Source: a bacterium
GTDB taxonomy: Bacteria; Bacteroidota; Bacteroidia; Cytophagales; Thermonemataceae
Reading direction: 5' to 3'
Length of the DNA: 14,978 nt
Assembly (NCBI GenBank): GCA_025362415.1
Contig: JANYGM010000494.1
Coordinates: 1 to 14,978, forward strand
Position 1 is the stretch's first letter, and each line of letters opens with the position of its first letter. The position numbers were made by a program, and so were the translations under genes. Of the stretch, positions 1 to 7,500 are shown piece after piece. The notes beneath the pieces were generated by a model. That model saw only the letters and a program-made list of their open reading frames with translations, did not search any database and had not been told where the DNA came from.

Positions 1-8
1 TATATTTG
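1..8 (+). promoter_or_regulatory. -7 promoter box of rpsT (TATATTTG)
   Basis: The window opens with TATATTTG, an exact match to the Bacteroidota -7 consensus TAnnTTTG. The matching -33 TTTG would lie outside the window. Transcription would start near 15 and give a leader of about 70 nt before rpsT. Confidence 0.6.
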
Positions 9-84
9 CACTCCAATATGAAAATTCATAAGAGATTTTATATAAAAAATATTAAGAATTAAGAAATAATAAATACCAACAACA

Positions 85-342
85 ATGGCAAATCATAAAT
101 CTGCAATAAAAAGAATTAGGTCTAACGAAGCTAAAAGACTAAGAAACCGCTTCTACCTTAAAACTACACGTACTTTTGAAAGAAAAGTAAAAGATAGCAC
201 CAACAAAGTGGAAGCTACTGACTTACTAAGAAAAGTAACTGCAATGCTTGACAAATTGGCTAAAAAGAACATTATCCACGCCAACAAAGCAGCTAACCAT
301 AAATCTAAACTTGCTAAATACGTAAACCGTTTAGCAGCATAG
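85..342 (+). CDS. rpsT: 30S ribosomal protein S20
   Basis: This encodes the small ribosomal protein S20, which binds 16S rRNA in the body of the 30S subunit during early assembly. The 85-aa product has the family length and its hallmark N-terminus (MANHKSAIKRIRSNEAKR). It is very rich in Lys and Arg, and has the C-terminal pattern IIHANKAANHKSKLAKYVN seen in S20 proteins. The ATG at 85 follows an A-rich leader (CAACA just before it) without a clear Shine-Dalgarno site, normal for this phylum. It is a single-gene unit with a -7 box at 1-8 and a terminator at 371-402. Nothing is unusual in the coding sequence. The assignment is secure. Confidence 0.97.
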   Translation: MANHKSAIKRIRSNEAKRLRNRFYLKTTRTFERKVKDSTNKVEATDLLRKVTAMLDKLAKKNIIHANKAANHKSKLAKYVNRLAA

Positions 343-370
343 TTTTAGCTATTATTGCAATAATAACATA

Positions 371-402
371 AAAGCTCACCTAATTATTTTTAGGTGGGCT
401 TT
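371..402 (+). terminator. rho-independent terminator of rpsT
   Basis: AAAGCTCACCTA (371-382) pairs with TAGGTGGGCTTT (391-402) through a 12-bp stem with one G-U pair and an 8-nt loop, followed by a T-rich stretch. A separate 16-bp perfect palindrome, TATTATTGCAATAATA (350-365), lies just after the stop codon. Confidence 0.8.
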
Positions 403-420
403 GTTTATTGAATTGATTGG

Positions 421-556
421 TGTTACGCAGATACATTTGTTTAGACGTTGTTTGCAACGTCTAAACGACAAACATATCATTATTCAATTGGCTGCAAATA
501 CAGCTTTCTATGCTTAGACGTTGCAAGCAACGTCTCTACAATAGGTCTGCATAATA
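421..556. repeat. MITE-like element with two palindromes
   Basis: Two hairpins share the core AGACGTTG/CAACGTCT. The first has arms GTTTAGACGTTG (439-450) and CAACGTCTAAAC (455-466). The second has arms AGACGTTGC (516-524) and GCAACGTCT (527-535). The pair is flanked by imperfect terminal inverted repeats, TGTTACGCAGATACAT at 421-436 and the complement of ATAGGTCTGCATAATA at 541-556, matching at 11 of 16 positions by eye. There is no ORF inside. It looks like a small non-autonomous repeat or decayed MITE; the family is not identified. Confidence 0.5.
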
Positions 557-713
557 ATAAAACAAAAAAAAAAAAAAATTATAAATATTTTGAGAAATTG
601 TAGCATTTTTCTTATTTTTATGAAAAATTATAGACAGTCACGAACTAAGAATTACAAATTAAGCGTATTTCTAACATAATTTACAATTCAAAATTCATAA
701 TTCACAATTCAAA
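557..713. other. AT-rich spacer with 15-A tract and heptad leader
   Basis: This stretch contains no gene. It holds a homopolymer of 15 A at 564-578 and, from 680 to 714, five tandem heptads (TTTACAA, TTCAAAA, TTCATAA, TTCACAA, TTCAAAA), the last running into the pdhB start codon. No good TAnnTTTG box was found here. Confidence 0.6.
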
Positions 714-714
714 A
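680..714 (+). repeat. period-7 tandem repeat in pdhB leader
   Basis: Five consecutive 7-mers of the type TTnAnAA end exactly on the A of the pdhB ATG. Similar heptad runs precede rpsT (52-72), rodA (12188-12243), the DUF502 gene (13685-13712) and the LRR gene (14281-14301). Confidence 0.7.
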
Positions 715-1694
715 TGAGACAAATCCAATTCAGAGAAGCCCTAAGAGAAGCTATGAACGAAGAAATGCGCAGAGATGCAAGCGTTTTTTTGATGGGAGAA
801 GAAGTAGCAGAATATGATGGGGCGTACAAAGTCAGTCAAGGAATGTTAGCAGAATTTGGTGCAAAACGCATCATTGATACCCCCATTGCGGAGCTTGGCT
901 TTGCTGGTATTTCTGTGGGTGCAGCTATGAATGGTTTGCGCCCTATTGTGGAGTTTATGACCTTCAATTTTTCCCTTGTAGCTATTGACCAAGTGATAAA
1001 TTCTGCTGCAAAAATGATGTCTATGTCTGGTGGGCAGTATTCTTGCCCAATGGTTTTTAGAGGTCCTACGGGTAGCGCAGGAATGTTAAGTTCTCAACAT
1101 TCTCAAAATTTTGAGAGTTGGTATGCCAATACGCCAGGGCTTAAAGTAGTCGTTCCTTCCAATCCGTATGATGCGAAAGGTTTGCTAAAAACGTCTATTA
1201 GAGATAATGACACTGTTATTTTTATGGAATCAGAATCAATGTATGGCGACAAAGGAGATGTACCAGAAGAAGAATACCTTATCCCAATTGGTGTGGCAGA
1301 CATCAAACGTGCAGGCACAGATGTTACTTTGGTTTCTTTTGGAAAAATGATGAAAGTAGCTTATCAAGCCGCAGACGAACTTGCAAAAGATAATATCAGC
1401 GTTGAAGTGATTGATTTGCGTTCTGTGCGCCCTATTGATTATTTGACTGTGGTTAATTCTGTGAAAAAGACAAACCGTTTGGTAGTTTTGGAAGAAGCTT
1501 GGCCTCTTGCTGCTATCTCCTCAGAAATTACTTACCACATTCAAAGAAATGCCTTTGATTACCTTGATGCGCCAGTTATTCGTGTAAATAATATGGATTT
1601 GCCATTGCCTTATGCACCAACCCTTATAGATGTGATTTTGCCAAACGTAAAACGCACCGTTGCAGCTATAAAAGAAGTTATTTATAGGAAATAA
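714..1694 (+). CDS. pdhB: pyruvate dehydrogenase E1 component, beta subunit
   Basis: This is the beta subunit of the thiamine-diphosphate-dependent E1 of the pyruvate dehydrogenase complex. It works with an alpha subunit to decarboxylate pyruvate and acetylate the lipoyl group of E2. The 326-aa length fits the family. Visible hallmarks are GEEVAEYDGAYKVSQGM (about residues 28-44), DTPIAELGFAGISVGAAMNG (about 56-75), FRGPTGSAGMLSSQHSQ (about 115-131), the PGLKVVVPS segment, and the C-terminal transketolase-type domain with VVLEEAWPLAAISSEI. The closely related branched-chain 2-oxoacid E1 beta cannot be fully excluded, but the YDGAYKVSQG region favours PdhB. No alpha or E2 gene is adjacent, so it is a stand-alone gene here. 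The ATG at 714 sits at the end of a heptad-repeat leader. It converges on the restriction-modification gene across a shared terminator. Confidence 0.93.
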   Translation: MRQIQFREALREAMNEEMRRDASVFLMGEEVAEYDGAYKVSQGMLAEFGAKRIIDTPIAELGFAGISVGAAMNGLRPIVEFMTFNFSLVAIDQVINSAAKMMSMSGGQYSCPMVFRGPTGSAGMLSSQHSQNFESWYANTPGLKVVVPSNPYDAKGLLKTSIRDNDTVIFMESESMYGDKGDVPEEEYLIPIGVADIKRAGTDVTLVSFGKMMKVAYQAADELAKDNISVEVIDLRSVRPIDYLTVVNSVKKTNRLVVLEEAWPLAAISSEITYHIQRNAFDYLDAPVIRVNNMDLPLPYAPTLIDVILPNVKRTVAAIKEVIYRK

Positions 1695-1713
1695 ATATTG
1701 ATTTATTAACAAG

Positions 1714-1752
1714 AAAAGCCATCAAAGTCTTTTTAAGACTTTGATGGCTTTT
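1714..1752. terminator. bidirectional terminator between pdhB and the RM gene
   Basis: A perfect 18-bp inverted repeat, AAAAGCCATCAAAGTCTT (1714-1731) and its complement (1735-1752), encloses a 3-nt TTT loop. It has T runs in both directions (TTTT on the plus strand, and the A tract read as T on the minus strand). It therefore serves both converging genes. Confidence 0.9.
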
Positions 1753-1759
1753 TTAAGAC

Positions 1760-4700
1760 TTATTTCATTCTCCCTTCCACTATTTTTATATCTTCCTCAC
1801 CCAAACCATACAACGCATACACAAGCGCATCTAATTGTGCATCTAGCACACTTGTATCTGCTTTTACATCTGTTGTTTTGAGTGCCAAAATCTCCTCTAC
1901 CAATGTAATAATAGGCTTTTGCATCTCTTGGGTGATGTTTTGCGGAACTGGCAAGCGGGACGTAACGGCATTATAAAAGTGCATTGTACGAACAGCTTTT
2001 GCATAAATAAAATTGTAGCAATACCAATTCACAAAGGTAGAATTAAGCAATGCCCAAAGAAATTTATTAGAAATTCCTGCTGCAAACTCTTCTTTTATAA
2101 TAATTTGGTTAATGGTGTTTGCCAAACTAACAACGCCAATATGTTTATCCAACGGAATAGAAGCCGTAATCTTAATATGTTCTGTAGGATACTTTATGTG
2201 TGCAATAATATTCTGTGCTAAAACAGAATTTTTAACCACAAAAGCACCACTTCCTGTTAGGTATTTTTCTTCAATTTTTCCTTTGATACCTTTCATTACA
2301 TATCTGCTTATTTCTGCGCCTCCAATCATATCAAAGTAAGTTTTTCCACTTTCAAACTTATCAGTAATATATTTTTGGTTAGGCACACCAGGAATATTAT
2401 CTGCAATATCATTCAAATTTTGGCAATTTTCACGTACATTGATGCCTATTTCTATTTCTTGTTGTAGCAAGCCATTAGGAAAAAAGCCAAAAGTTTCTAT
2501 CAAATTTTTATCAATTTTAGAAAGAAAAACAGGTAATTTCTCTACCATTTTGAGAGAGTTGTAAGTGTCTTTTGGTTGATTTTTAGAGAGTTGAAAGATA
2601 CAAACTTCTATCTTCACATCAGTCCAGACTTTGCCACAATCTACCAAAAGTTGTAGTTCATTTTTGGTAAAATTCCTTATTTTCTCATAATTAGAAGCAT
2701 AGGTATATGCTTTTGGAATAATATAAGACAAAAACCCATCAGGTTTGGCAAGATTATACCCATTTTTGACAAACAAAATGGCGGTTTCTGTAGTATTAAA
2801 CTGGTGCATTTTGTTGAGTGTTTCTTGTTGTATGGCACTTAGTTCTATGCCATAGGGCGGATTTCCTACGACCATATCAAAGCCCAAAAAGTTGCCATTA
2901 TTGTCTAATATTTCAGGGAATTCGTATCTCCATTCAAAGGCTTTCAAGTAAATGGTGCGGTTTTTTTCGTCCCAAATAGCTTGTTTTTCTTTGAGTTCTT
3001 TGACCATAGCATCTTTTCTGTCGTACCATTTTTCAAGTTCTATTCCATTAAGTGTATGAAAATTAGGTCTTTCACCCATTGCTTGTAGTTCATTTCTAAG
3101 AGTTCTGATACGCACCAGAATTTCGTCGTGAGGCTCTGCAAGGTCAGAAATAAGGTTTTTGTGTATTTCTATTCGTTGTTTGATTTGTGTTTTTTCTTCT
3201 TGTTTTTTGCTATTAAAATAAAGAAAAACGTCTTCTTTGTAGTTTCTGATAATTTCTATAATCTGAAGATTTTTAGTCTGATTTTTCAAGATTCTGCTAT
3301 TTCCTGTAATTTTGAAACGACTAAGCAAAGAATCTCCAGTCTTTATGTTGATGTCAAGGTTTGGCAAAGTTTCCATCACAACATCATTAGCCCCCAAACC
3401 CCCAAAGGGGGCTTTAAAGACATTTGTATCTTGTACTGTTCCCCCTTTGGGGGTTAGGGGGCTTTTTGTATCTTCCACTGTTCCCCCTTTGGAGGCTAGG
3501 GGGCTTAATGGACTGTTTTTTAGTAGTTCTATCCAAAGTCTTAGCCTACAAATTTTTACAGAATTTGGGTTGATATCCACACCAAACAAAGAATTTTCTA
3601 TAATTCTTTGTTTTTCATAGAAGATAGTTGTTTGAATAAGCTGACTATCCGCATCTTGATAATCATATTCAAAAACTTTTTTGGTTTGCTTATCCATAAT
3701 AATCAGTTCATCATTTTGTACTTCCACTTTGCAGGGAAGTCGCAAACCATTTTTATCCGCCAAGATATTCAGTTCAGATTTGAGGGCAATAATTTCATTA
3801 AGCACCGACACCAAAAAATGCCCAGAGCCTACCGCAGGGTCGCAAACAGTGATTTGGTTGATTATTTTGTTAAAGCGCAAAATATCCTGACTTTCAAAAA
3901 AGCCACTAATATATGCCTTGACGCTTTCAAAAGAGTTTATTTTGTCATTTTCTTTTTCTTTGAATTTTTGGATAACTGTTTGTTGTAGCGTATGTTTGCA
4001 CATATACATCGTAACGAAACCAGGCGTAAAGAAAGAACCATCTTTGTAGCCATTTATTTTCTCAAAAATCAGCCCCAAAACAGAAGCAGAAATAATTTCT
4101 TTTGTTTCTTTCTGAATAATTCCTGTATCTTCTGACGCAAAATTATAGGCATCAAGAAAGCCAAACAAGTATTCCAAAATATTGAGTTCTTTGCTTAAGG
4201 GTTTGTTATTTTGGTCTTTTAGAATGGTTGGTATAGAAGTTGGGAGCATCAGTTTATCCTTCAAATTACTAATCAAAAGGGTTTCTTGCTCTAATTGCGT
4301 TATTTCAAACAAAGAACTATTTAGATACGGAATATAAGCATAATTTTTAAGAATATGCTTAGAAACCCTATCTTCTACCTTTATGGCAAGGACATCAAAA
4401 AAAAGTTCGTTCAAATCCTGAAAAGATTTAATCCTTTTTGCATTCATAAAAGCAAAATTTGTATCTTCTTTGTGGTATCTAAGCAGTTGCCCTTCCAAAA
4501 GTTTTAGAAACAAAATACGGTTTAGCCAAGTGATGCAAAGTTCTAGGGCTATATTTTCATTTTGCGTGATTAAATCATCTCCAAAATCAGCTAAACGGGC
4601 TACATTTTTATATTTTTTATTGGTCAAAAGCACTTGTATAGCATTTTCCATTAAGCTACCTTCGTACCTATTTTTGGCTTTTCTGACAATGATTTGCTTG

Positions 4701-5491
4701 TTTCCATCACTAATCTCTTCAAGTCCCAAAATATGCAATAGTTCGTTATAAAAGCCTTTATTAAGCGTGTTGGAGTCGTTGTGATAATGTTCTTTGAGAA
4801 GATGCTCCGCAGAAAAAAGTTTGTAATAAGGTACAAGTTCCTCGTATGTGAGCGTTGCAAGGTCAGACAGGCGCACATATACACAAGGTAATTCTATGTT
4901 ATTATTTTCAAAGAAAGGTTTGGCTATTTGGTCATAAAAAAACTTAGTTTTGTCGCCAGAGAGGTCGCCAGCGTCCCAACTTTTGTATGCTTTAAGTAGT
5001 GGCGTATTTTGGTAGAACAATTCTTCAAAATCTTTGGCATCAAAAATAAAGCATTCTAGTGTATTTGTAGCCACTAAGTTTTTAATTTCCAGATTATTAG
5101 CGTTTACTCTTTCTCTAAAAAAATATAACAAAAGCTCGTGCAAGGCTCTTACATTAGGTTTTTCTAATGTAATCATTTCAGTTATATTTTTAGGTTTTTT
5201 AGCTTCAATAATTACACCAACTGTGTCTGTAGATTTTTCGCCATTAAAAATAGCCAAATCAATGTTATGAATACCTTTTGCATTGATTTCACGCTTGTTT
5301 TTATAGCTACTTTCTTTCAAAAAATCAGCAAAAATATTTTTATAATTTTCTTCAGATTCTTGAGAATTAACACGAGCAAGGAGTCGTTTTAGTGCATTTT
5401 CAAAATCTATTAATTGTGGCAAACTAAGACTTCTTTTGATGAAGTAAAATCTGTCAATGACGTTTTCTGGCGTTTGGAGAAGGAGTTTCAT
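1760..5491 (-). CDS. type IIG-like restriction-modification enzyme (Eco57I family), nuclease-methylase fusion
   Basis: This is a single-chain restriction endonuclease and DNA N6-adenine methyltransferase of about 1243 aa. The N-terminus has a PD-(D/E)xK signature, with D78 in the IDLAIFNG strand and E96-A-K98 in GVIIEAKKP, preceded by the ESEENYKNIFADFLK pattern of Eco57I-like N-termini. The SAM-binding motif DPAVGSGHFL is at 551-560 and the catalytic NPPY at 877-880. The C-terminal part (about 1000-1240) looks like a TaqI-type target-recognition region ending in RLPVPQN. I chose the ATG at 5491, because the longer reading frame from 5539 needs a TTG and overlaps the upstream gene. With the ATG the gap to the HEPN gene is 23 nt, suggesting one operon. 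Residues 660-703 are an odd insertion encoded by palindromic repeats, between RLWIELLKN and LPNLDINIKTGDSLL. All key catalytic residues are present, so it looks intact. The recognition site cannot be read from sequence. Confidence 0.9.
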   Translation of the reverse strand: MKLLLQTPENVIDRFYFIKRSLSLPQLIDFENALKRLLARVNSQESEENYKNIFADFLKESSYKNKREINAKGIHNIDLAIFNGEKSTDTVGVIIEAKKPKNITEMITLEKPNVRALHELLLYFFRERVNANNLEIKNLVATNTLECFIFDAKDFEELFYQNTPLLKAYKSWDAGDLSGDKTKFFYDQIAKPFFENNNIELPCVYVRLSDLATLTYEELVPYYKLFSAEHLLKEHYHNDSNTLNKGFYNELLHILGLEEISDGNKQIIVRKAKNRYEGSLMENAIQVLLTNKKYKNVARLADFGDDLITQNENIALELCITWLNRILFLKLLEGQLLRYHKEDTNFAFMNAKRIKSFQDLNELFFDVLAIKVEDRVSKHILKNYAYIPYLNSSLFEITQLEQETLLISNLKDKLMLPTSIPTILKDQNNKPLSKELNILEYLFGFLDAYNFASEDTGIIQKETKEIISASVLGLIFEKINGYKDGSFFTPGFVTMYMCKHTLQQTVIQKFKEKENDKINSFESVKAYISGFFESQDILRFNKIINQITVCDPAVGSGHFLVSVLNEIIALKSELNILADKNGLRLPCKVEVQNDELIIMDKQTKKVFEYDYQDADSQLIQTTIFYEKQRIIENSLFGVDINPNSVKICRLRLWIELLKNSPLSPLASKGGTVEDTKSPLTPKGGTVQDTNVFKAPFGGLGANDVVMETLPNLDINIKTGDSLLSRFKITGNSRILKNQTKNLQIIEIIRNYKEDVFLYFNSKKQEEKTQIKQRIEIHKNLISDLAEPHDEILVRIRTLRNELQAMGERPNFHTLNGIELEKWYDRKDAMVKELKEKQAIWDEKNRTIYLKAFEWRYEFPEILDNNGNFLGFDMVVGNPPYGIELSAIQQETLNKMHQFNTTETAILFVKNGYNLAKPDGFLSYIIPKAYTYASNYEKIRNFTKNELQLLVDCGKVWTDVKIEVCIFQLSKNQPKDTYNSLKMVEKLPVFLSKIDKNLIETFGFFPNGLLQQEIEIGINVRENCQNLNDIADNIPGVPNQKYITDKFESGKTYFDMIGGAEISRYVMKGIKGKIEEKYLTGSGAFVVKNSVLAQNIIAHIKYPTEHIKITASIPLDKHIGVVSLANTINQIIIKEEFAAGISNKFLWALLNSTFVNWYCYNFIYAKAVRTMHFYNAVTSRLPVPQNITQEMQKPIITLVEEILALKTTDVKADTSVLDAQLDALVYALYGLGEEDIKIVEGRMK
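3383..3514 (-). repeat. in-frame cluster of three C5-A3-G5-type palindromic repeats
   Basis: Within the RM gene, two direct 42-bp units lie at 3439-3480 and 3481-3515 (the second truncated), each with a CCCCCTTTGG-type core followed by TTAGGGGGCT or CTAGGGGGCT. A third copy with the core inverted (AACCCCCAAAGGGGGCT) lies at 3389-3438. All three share a TGTATCTT/ACTG-like spacer. Translated on the minus strand they give two 14-residue repeats (SPLASKGGTVEDTK and SPLTPKGGTVQDTN) plus NVFKAPFGGLGAND. The 42-bp period is a multiple of three, so the frame stays open. Such G/C-run palindromes are a common dispersed repeat type in Bacteroidota (from memory). Confidence 0.85.
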
Positions 5492-5514
5492 TTTTTGACT
5501 GTTGGAGTTAGCAT

Positions 5515-7347
5515 TTATGAAATAAAATCTATATTGCAACTGACATTAAGCAAATTATCAAGTTTTGAGCTATTTTGTTCTATATTTCCAAGTGTTATTT
5601 CGTTAAGTATAAAATAATCATCAATTGATACAGTTTCATTTGCCTCATATTGTTTATTTGCTAAAAAATCTATAATATCATTCAAAATAAATGTCAAATA
5701 ATATCTCAAATTAGAAGCTATTTGTTCATTTTTTGTGTTTGTTGCTGCATCATGTATGATTTCATTTCGTAATCTATAAATCCTCGTAAAATGAATTTCA
5801 AGATTTTTCTTATGCTCTTTCAAATATTCCTTAGCATTAGCATCAGCTTTTGCATCTTTAAAAAAGCGTTTATTAAATTTATCAGCTTTATAAGCTAATA
5901 AGGGATATTTATCTAGTAATTTAGTAGCTATTTGAGTGTAAAATTCTCTTGACTGCAAATAGGCAAAATCTTTATCTGAGGCATTGTAGGGTGTAATAGA
6001 GGCTTTATCTTCATTACTTAACTCCTCAAAATTCCTAAGAAAACTATAAACATTTCTTTTGACATACGCCAACGAATGTGCGTTGATAAAATGCTCTTTG
6101 AGTCTAACAATAGTGCTACCACTTTCATAATTGGAAAAGAAGAACTCTAATCCTATCCAATAGTTGATAAATTTGTGTTCAACTTCTGTGGATTCATTAC
6201 CCAAACGTAGATAACGAATAGCAGATTTTATTTTTTCTTTCGTTTCTGAAATAATTTGTGCATTATTCAAAATACTTGGTAACTTTCTAGTGAATTCTAT
6301 GTAATGCTCTTTTTCTACCTTGTATTTTCCATCTAATCTGTTTACGTTATTATGAAAAACTCCATTTTTAGACACATCAATGCCTATTATTACCAATACA
6401 GTATTATTTATGCTTAAAAACTCACCAGATAGCCCTAAGTTAATCACATCTAGGTGTTCTGCTAAAATATTTTTGGCTAATTTCAAAGCAGCAATATGGT
6501 CAAACGCATCAATTTTACATTTGATAAATTTAGTTACCCCAACTTTAGCTTTAAATCTTCCTAATTCATTCTGTCTATCTTGTCTATCTAAATTTATAGT
6601 ATCAATATCATTTTTTATGCTGATATCAGAGGAGAAAACAGTAGAAGAAATAGCTTCTGCCACTTTATTACTTGTTTCTACTTTGAATACTACCTGATGT
6701 TCAATTTTTTCACTTAAAATTCTTGTCTTAAAATTAGTAAAGTGAGTATCAAAATCTTTGCTATCAATAAGGGAATTGACAAAAACACCATATACTAATT
6801 TATACAAATAACTTTTAGAAAAGCCCGTATCAATCAGTTCTGTATATAAAATATTTAGAATTTTTTCTACTTTTCTCAAATGCTCAAAAATCTCATTTGA
6901 AGATTTATCCTGATAATCCTCTTGAAATAGTATTTCAAACTGGCTGACAAGAGTTTCTAAGTAGTTTTCGTTATCTTTTAGGATAATTTTTAGGCTGGAT
7001 AATAATTTTTTATAATTGTTAGATTCTAATTCAAGTAACAATTTATCAAAATATTCTGATGAAATTGTATTAAAACACAAATAATTAGAGTCTTTAAGTA
7101 AAGAAATTGCATCATCAACTAATGCAAATGTATCTTTGCTTTTTGTTTTTATAGTTTCAAAATGTTTTATTTTTCCTTTTTCAAAATCTTCTATACAATG
7201 TGCTAATTCTTCCAAAATAGTTTTAGGATTTTTTACTCGCACTCTATAGGAGTCTATTGTTCGTGAAGACAATAATTCTAGTGATTTTTCAATGAAAAAT
7301 TTCTGAACTAATGTTAATCTTTGATTTTTGTGATTTATTATTTGCAT
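5515..7347 (-). CDS. uncharacterised protein with probable C-terminal HEPN (Apea-like) domain
   Basis: This 610-aa protein is not recognised over its N-terminal 380 residues, which are mostly helical-looking, rich in Lys, Leu and Asn, and lack membrane segments or a signal peptide. The C-terminal third resembles Apea-like HEPN domains. It has an E-x-K-x2-N-Y-W-I-G-L-E-F helix (EHKFINYWIGLEFFF, about residues 390-410) and then RLRNEIIHDA. RNEIIH at 527-532 fits the R-x4-6-H active-site motif of HEPN RNases. HEPN proteins are often RNases in toxin-antitoxin and phage-defence systems, so a role as an RNA-cleaving partner of the downstream restriction enzyme is an inference. The ATG at 7347 is the first in frame. 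The stop lies 23 nt before the RM start, arguing for co-transcription. By eye the gene is more AT-rich than its neighbours, in keeping with horizontal transfer. Confidence 0.7.
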   Translation of the reverse strand: MQIINHKNQRLTLVQKFFIEKSLELLSSRTIDSYRVRVKNPKTILEELAHCIEDFEKGKIKHFETIKTKSKDTFALVDDAISLLKDSNYLCFNTISSEYFDKLLLELESNNYKKLLSSLKIILKDNENYLETLVSQFEILFQEDYQDKSSNEIFEHLRKVEKILNILYTELIDTGFSKSYLYKLVYGVFVNSLIDSKDFDTHFTNFKTRILSEKIEHQVVFKVETSNKVAEAISSTVFSSDISIKNDIDTINLDRQDRQNELGRFKAKVGVTKFIKCKIDAFDHIAALKLAKNILAEHLDVINLGLSGEFLSINNTVLVIIGIDVSKNGVFHNNVNRLDGKYKVEKEHYIEFTRKLPSILNNAQIISETKEKIKSAIRYLRLGNESTEVEHKFINYWIGLEFFFSNYESGSTIVRLKEHFINAHSLAYVKRNVYSFLRNFEELSNEDKASITPYNASDKDFAYLQSREFYTQIATKLLDKYPLLAYKADKFNKRFFKDAKADANAKEYLKEHKKNLEIHFTRIYRLRNEIIHDAATNTKNEQIASNLRYYLTFILNDIIDFLANKQYEANETVSIDDYFILNEITLGNIEQNSSKLDNLLNVSCNIDFIS

Positions 7348-7372
7348 ATCTAATTTTTAGTTTGTATATTTG
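7341..7372 (+). promoter_or_regulatory. plus-strand promoter of the small-RNA candidate
   Basis: TTTG at 7341-7344 and TATATTTG at 7365-7372 are separated by 20 nt, a good match to the Bacteroidota -33/-7 promoter. It points away from the HEPN gene and its -33 box overlaps that gene's start codon region, so the two transcription units may interfere. No protein gene follows on this strand before rsmI, which runs the other way. Confidence 0.6.
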
Positions 7373-7398
7373 CAATAGAATTATTGAAATTCTTAGTG

Positions 7399-7406
7399 CA
7401 AAATTA
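7399..7406 (-). promoter_or_regulatory. possible -7 box for the HEPN-RM operon
   Basis: On the minus strand TAATTTTG matches TAnnTTTG about 52 nt before the ATG at 7347. The only upstream TTTG is 15 nt away, shorter than the usual 19-21, so this is weak. Other minus-strand matches are TATCTTTG at 7429-7422 and TATATTTG at 7544-7537. Confidence 0.35.
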
Positions 7407-7500
7407 AGCACTTTCTTTCATCAAAGATATAAAAGGGGGCTAGGTGGATATTGGTTCTGGAGGCACTTCCGCATATCTTCGCTACTCCCTTAAAAAATTG

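Noticed and set aside
3383..3514. CRISPR-like or terminator array
   Set aside because: The three repeat units are adjacent, one is inverted, there are no unique spacers of constant length, and the block is in frame inside a coding gene.
3128..3620. Plus-strand open frames opposite the RM gene
   Set aside because: They mirror the long minus-strand coding frame, have unlikely Phe/Ile/Cys-rich compositions and cross the G/C-run repeats. They are shadow frames.
1760..5491. BREX PglX methylase or a type I HsdM subunit
   Set aside because: A nuclease motif (D78, E96-x-K98) is fused to the methylase and no BREX or hsdR/hsdS genes flank it, so a type IIG-like enzyme fits better.
5492..5539. Longer N-terminus of the RM enzyme
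   Set aside because: It needs a TTG start, overlaps the HEPN gene by 25 nt, and the homologous N-terminus begins at the ATG at 5491 (MKLLLQTPENV).
7433..7500. SRP (4.5S) RNA gene
   Set aside because: Short blocks (GGGGGCT, TTGGTTCT, CGCTACTC) resemble the 5' half of E. coli 4.5S RNA, but the conserved apical loop with GGAA and the AGCAG strand are absent on either strand. I keep it as an unnamed small-RNA candidate.
7437..7500. tRNA or tmRNA
   Set aside because: No TTCGA-type T loop, no CCA-compatible acceptor stem and no tag-peptide frame could be found.
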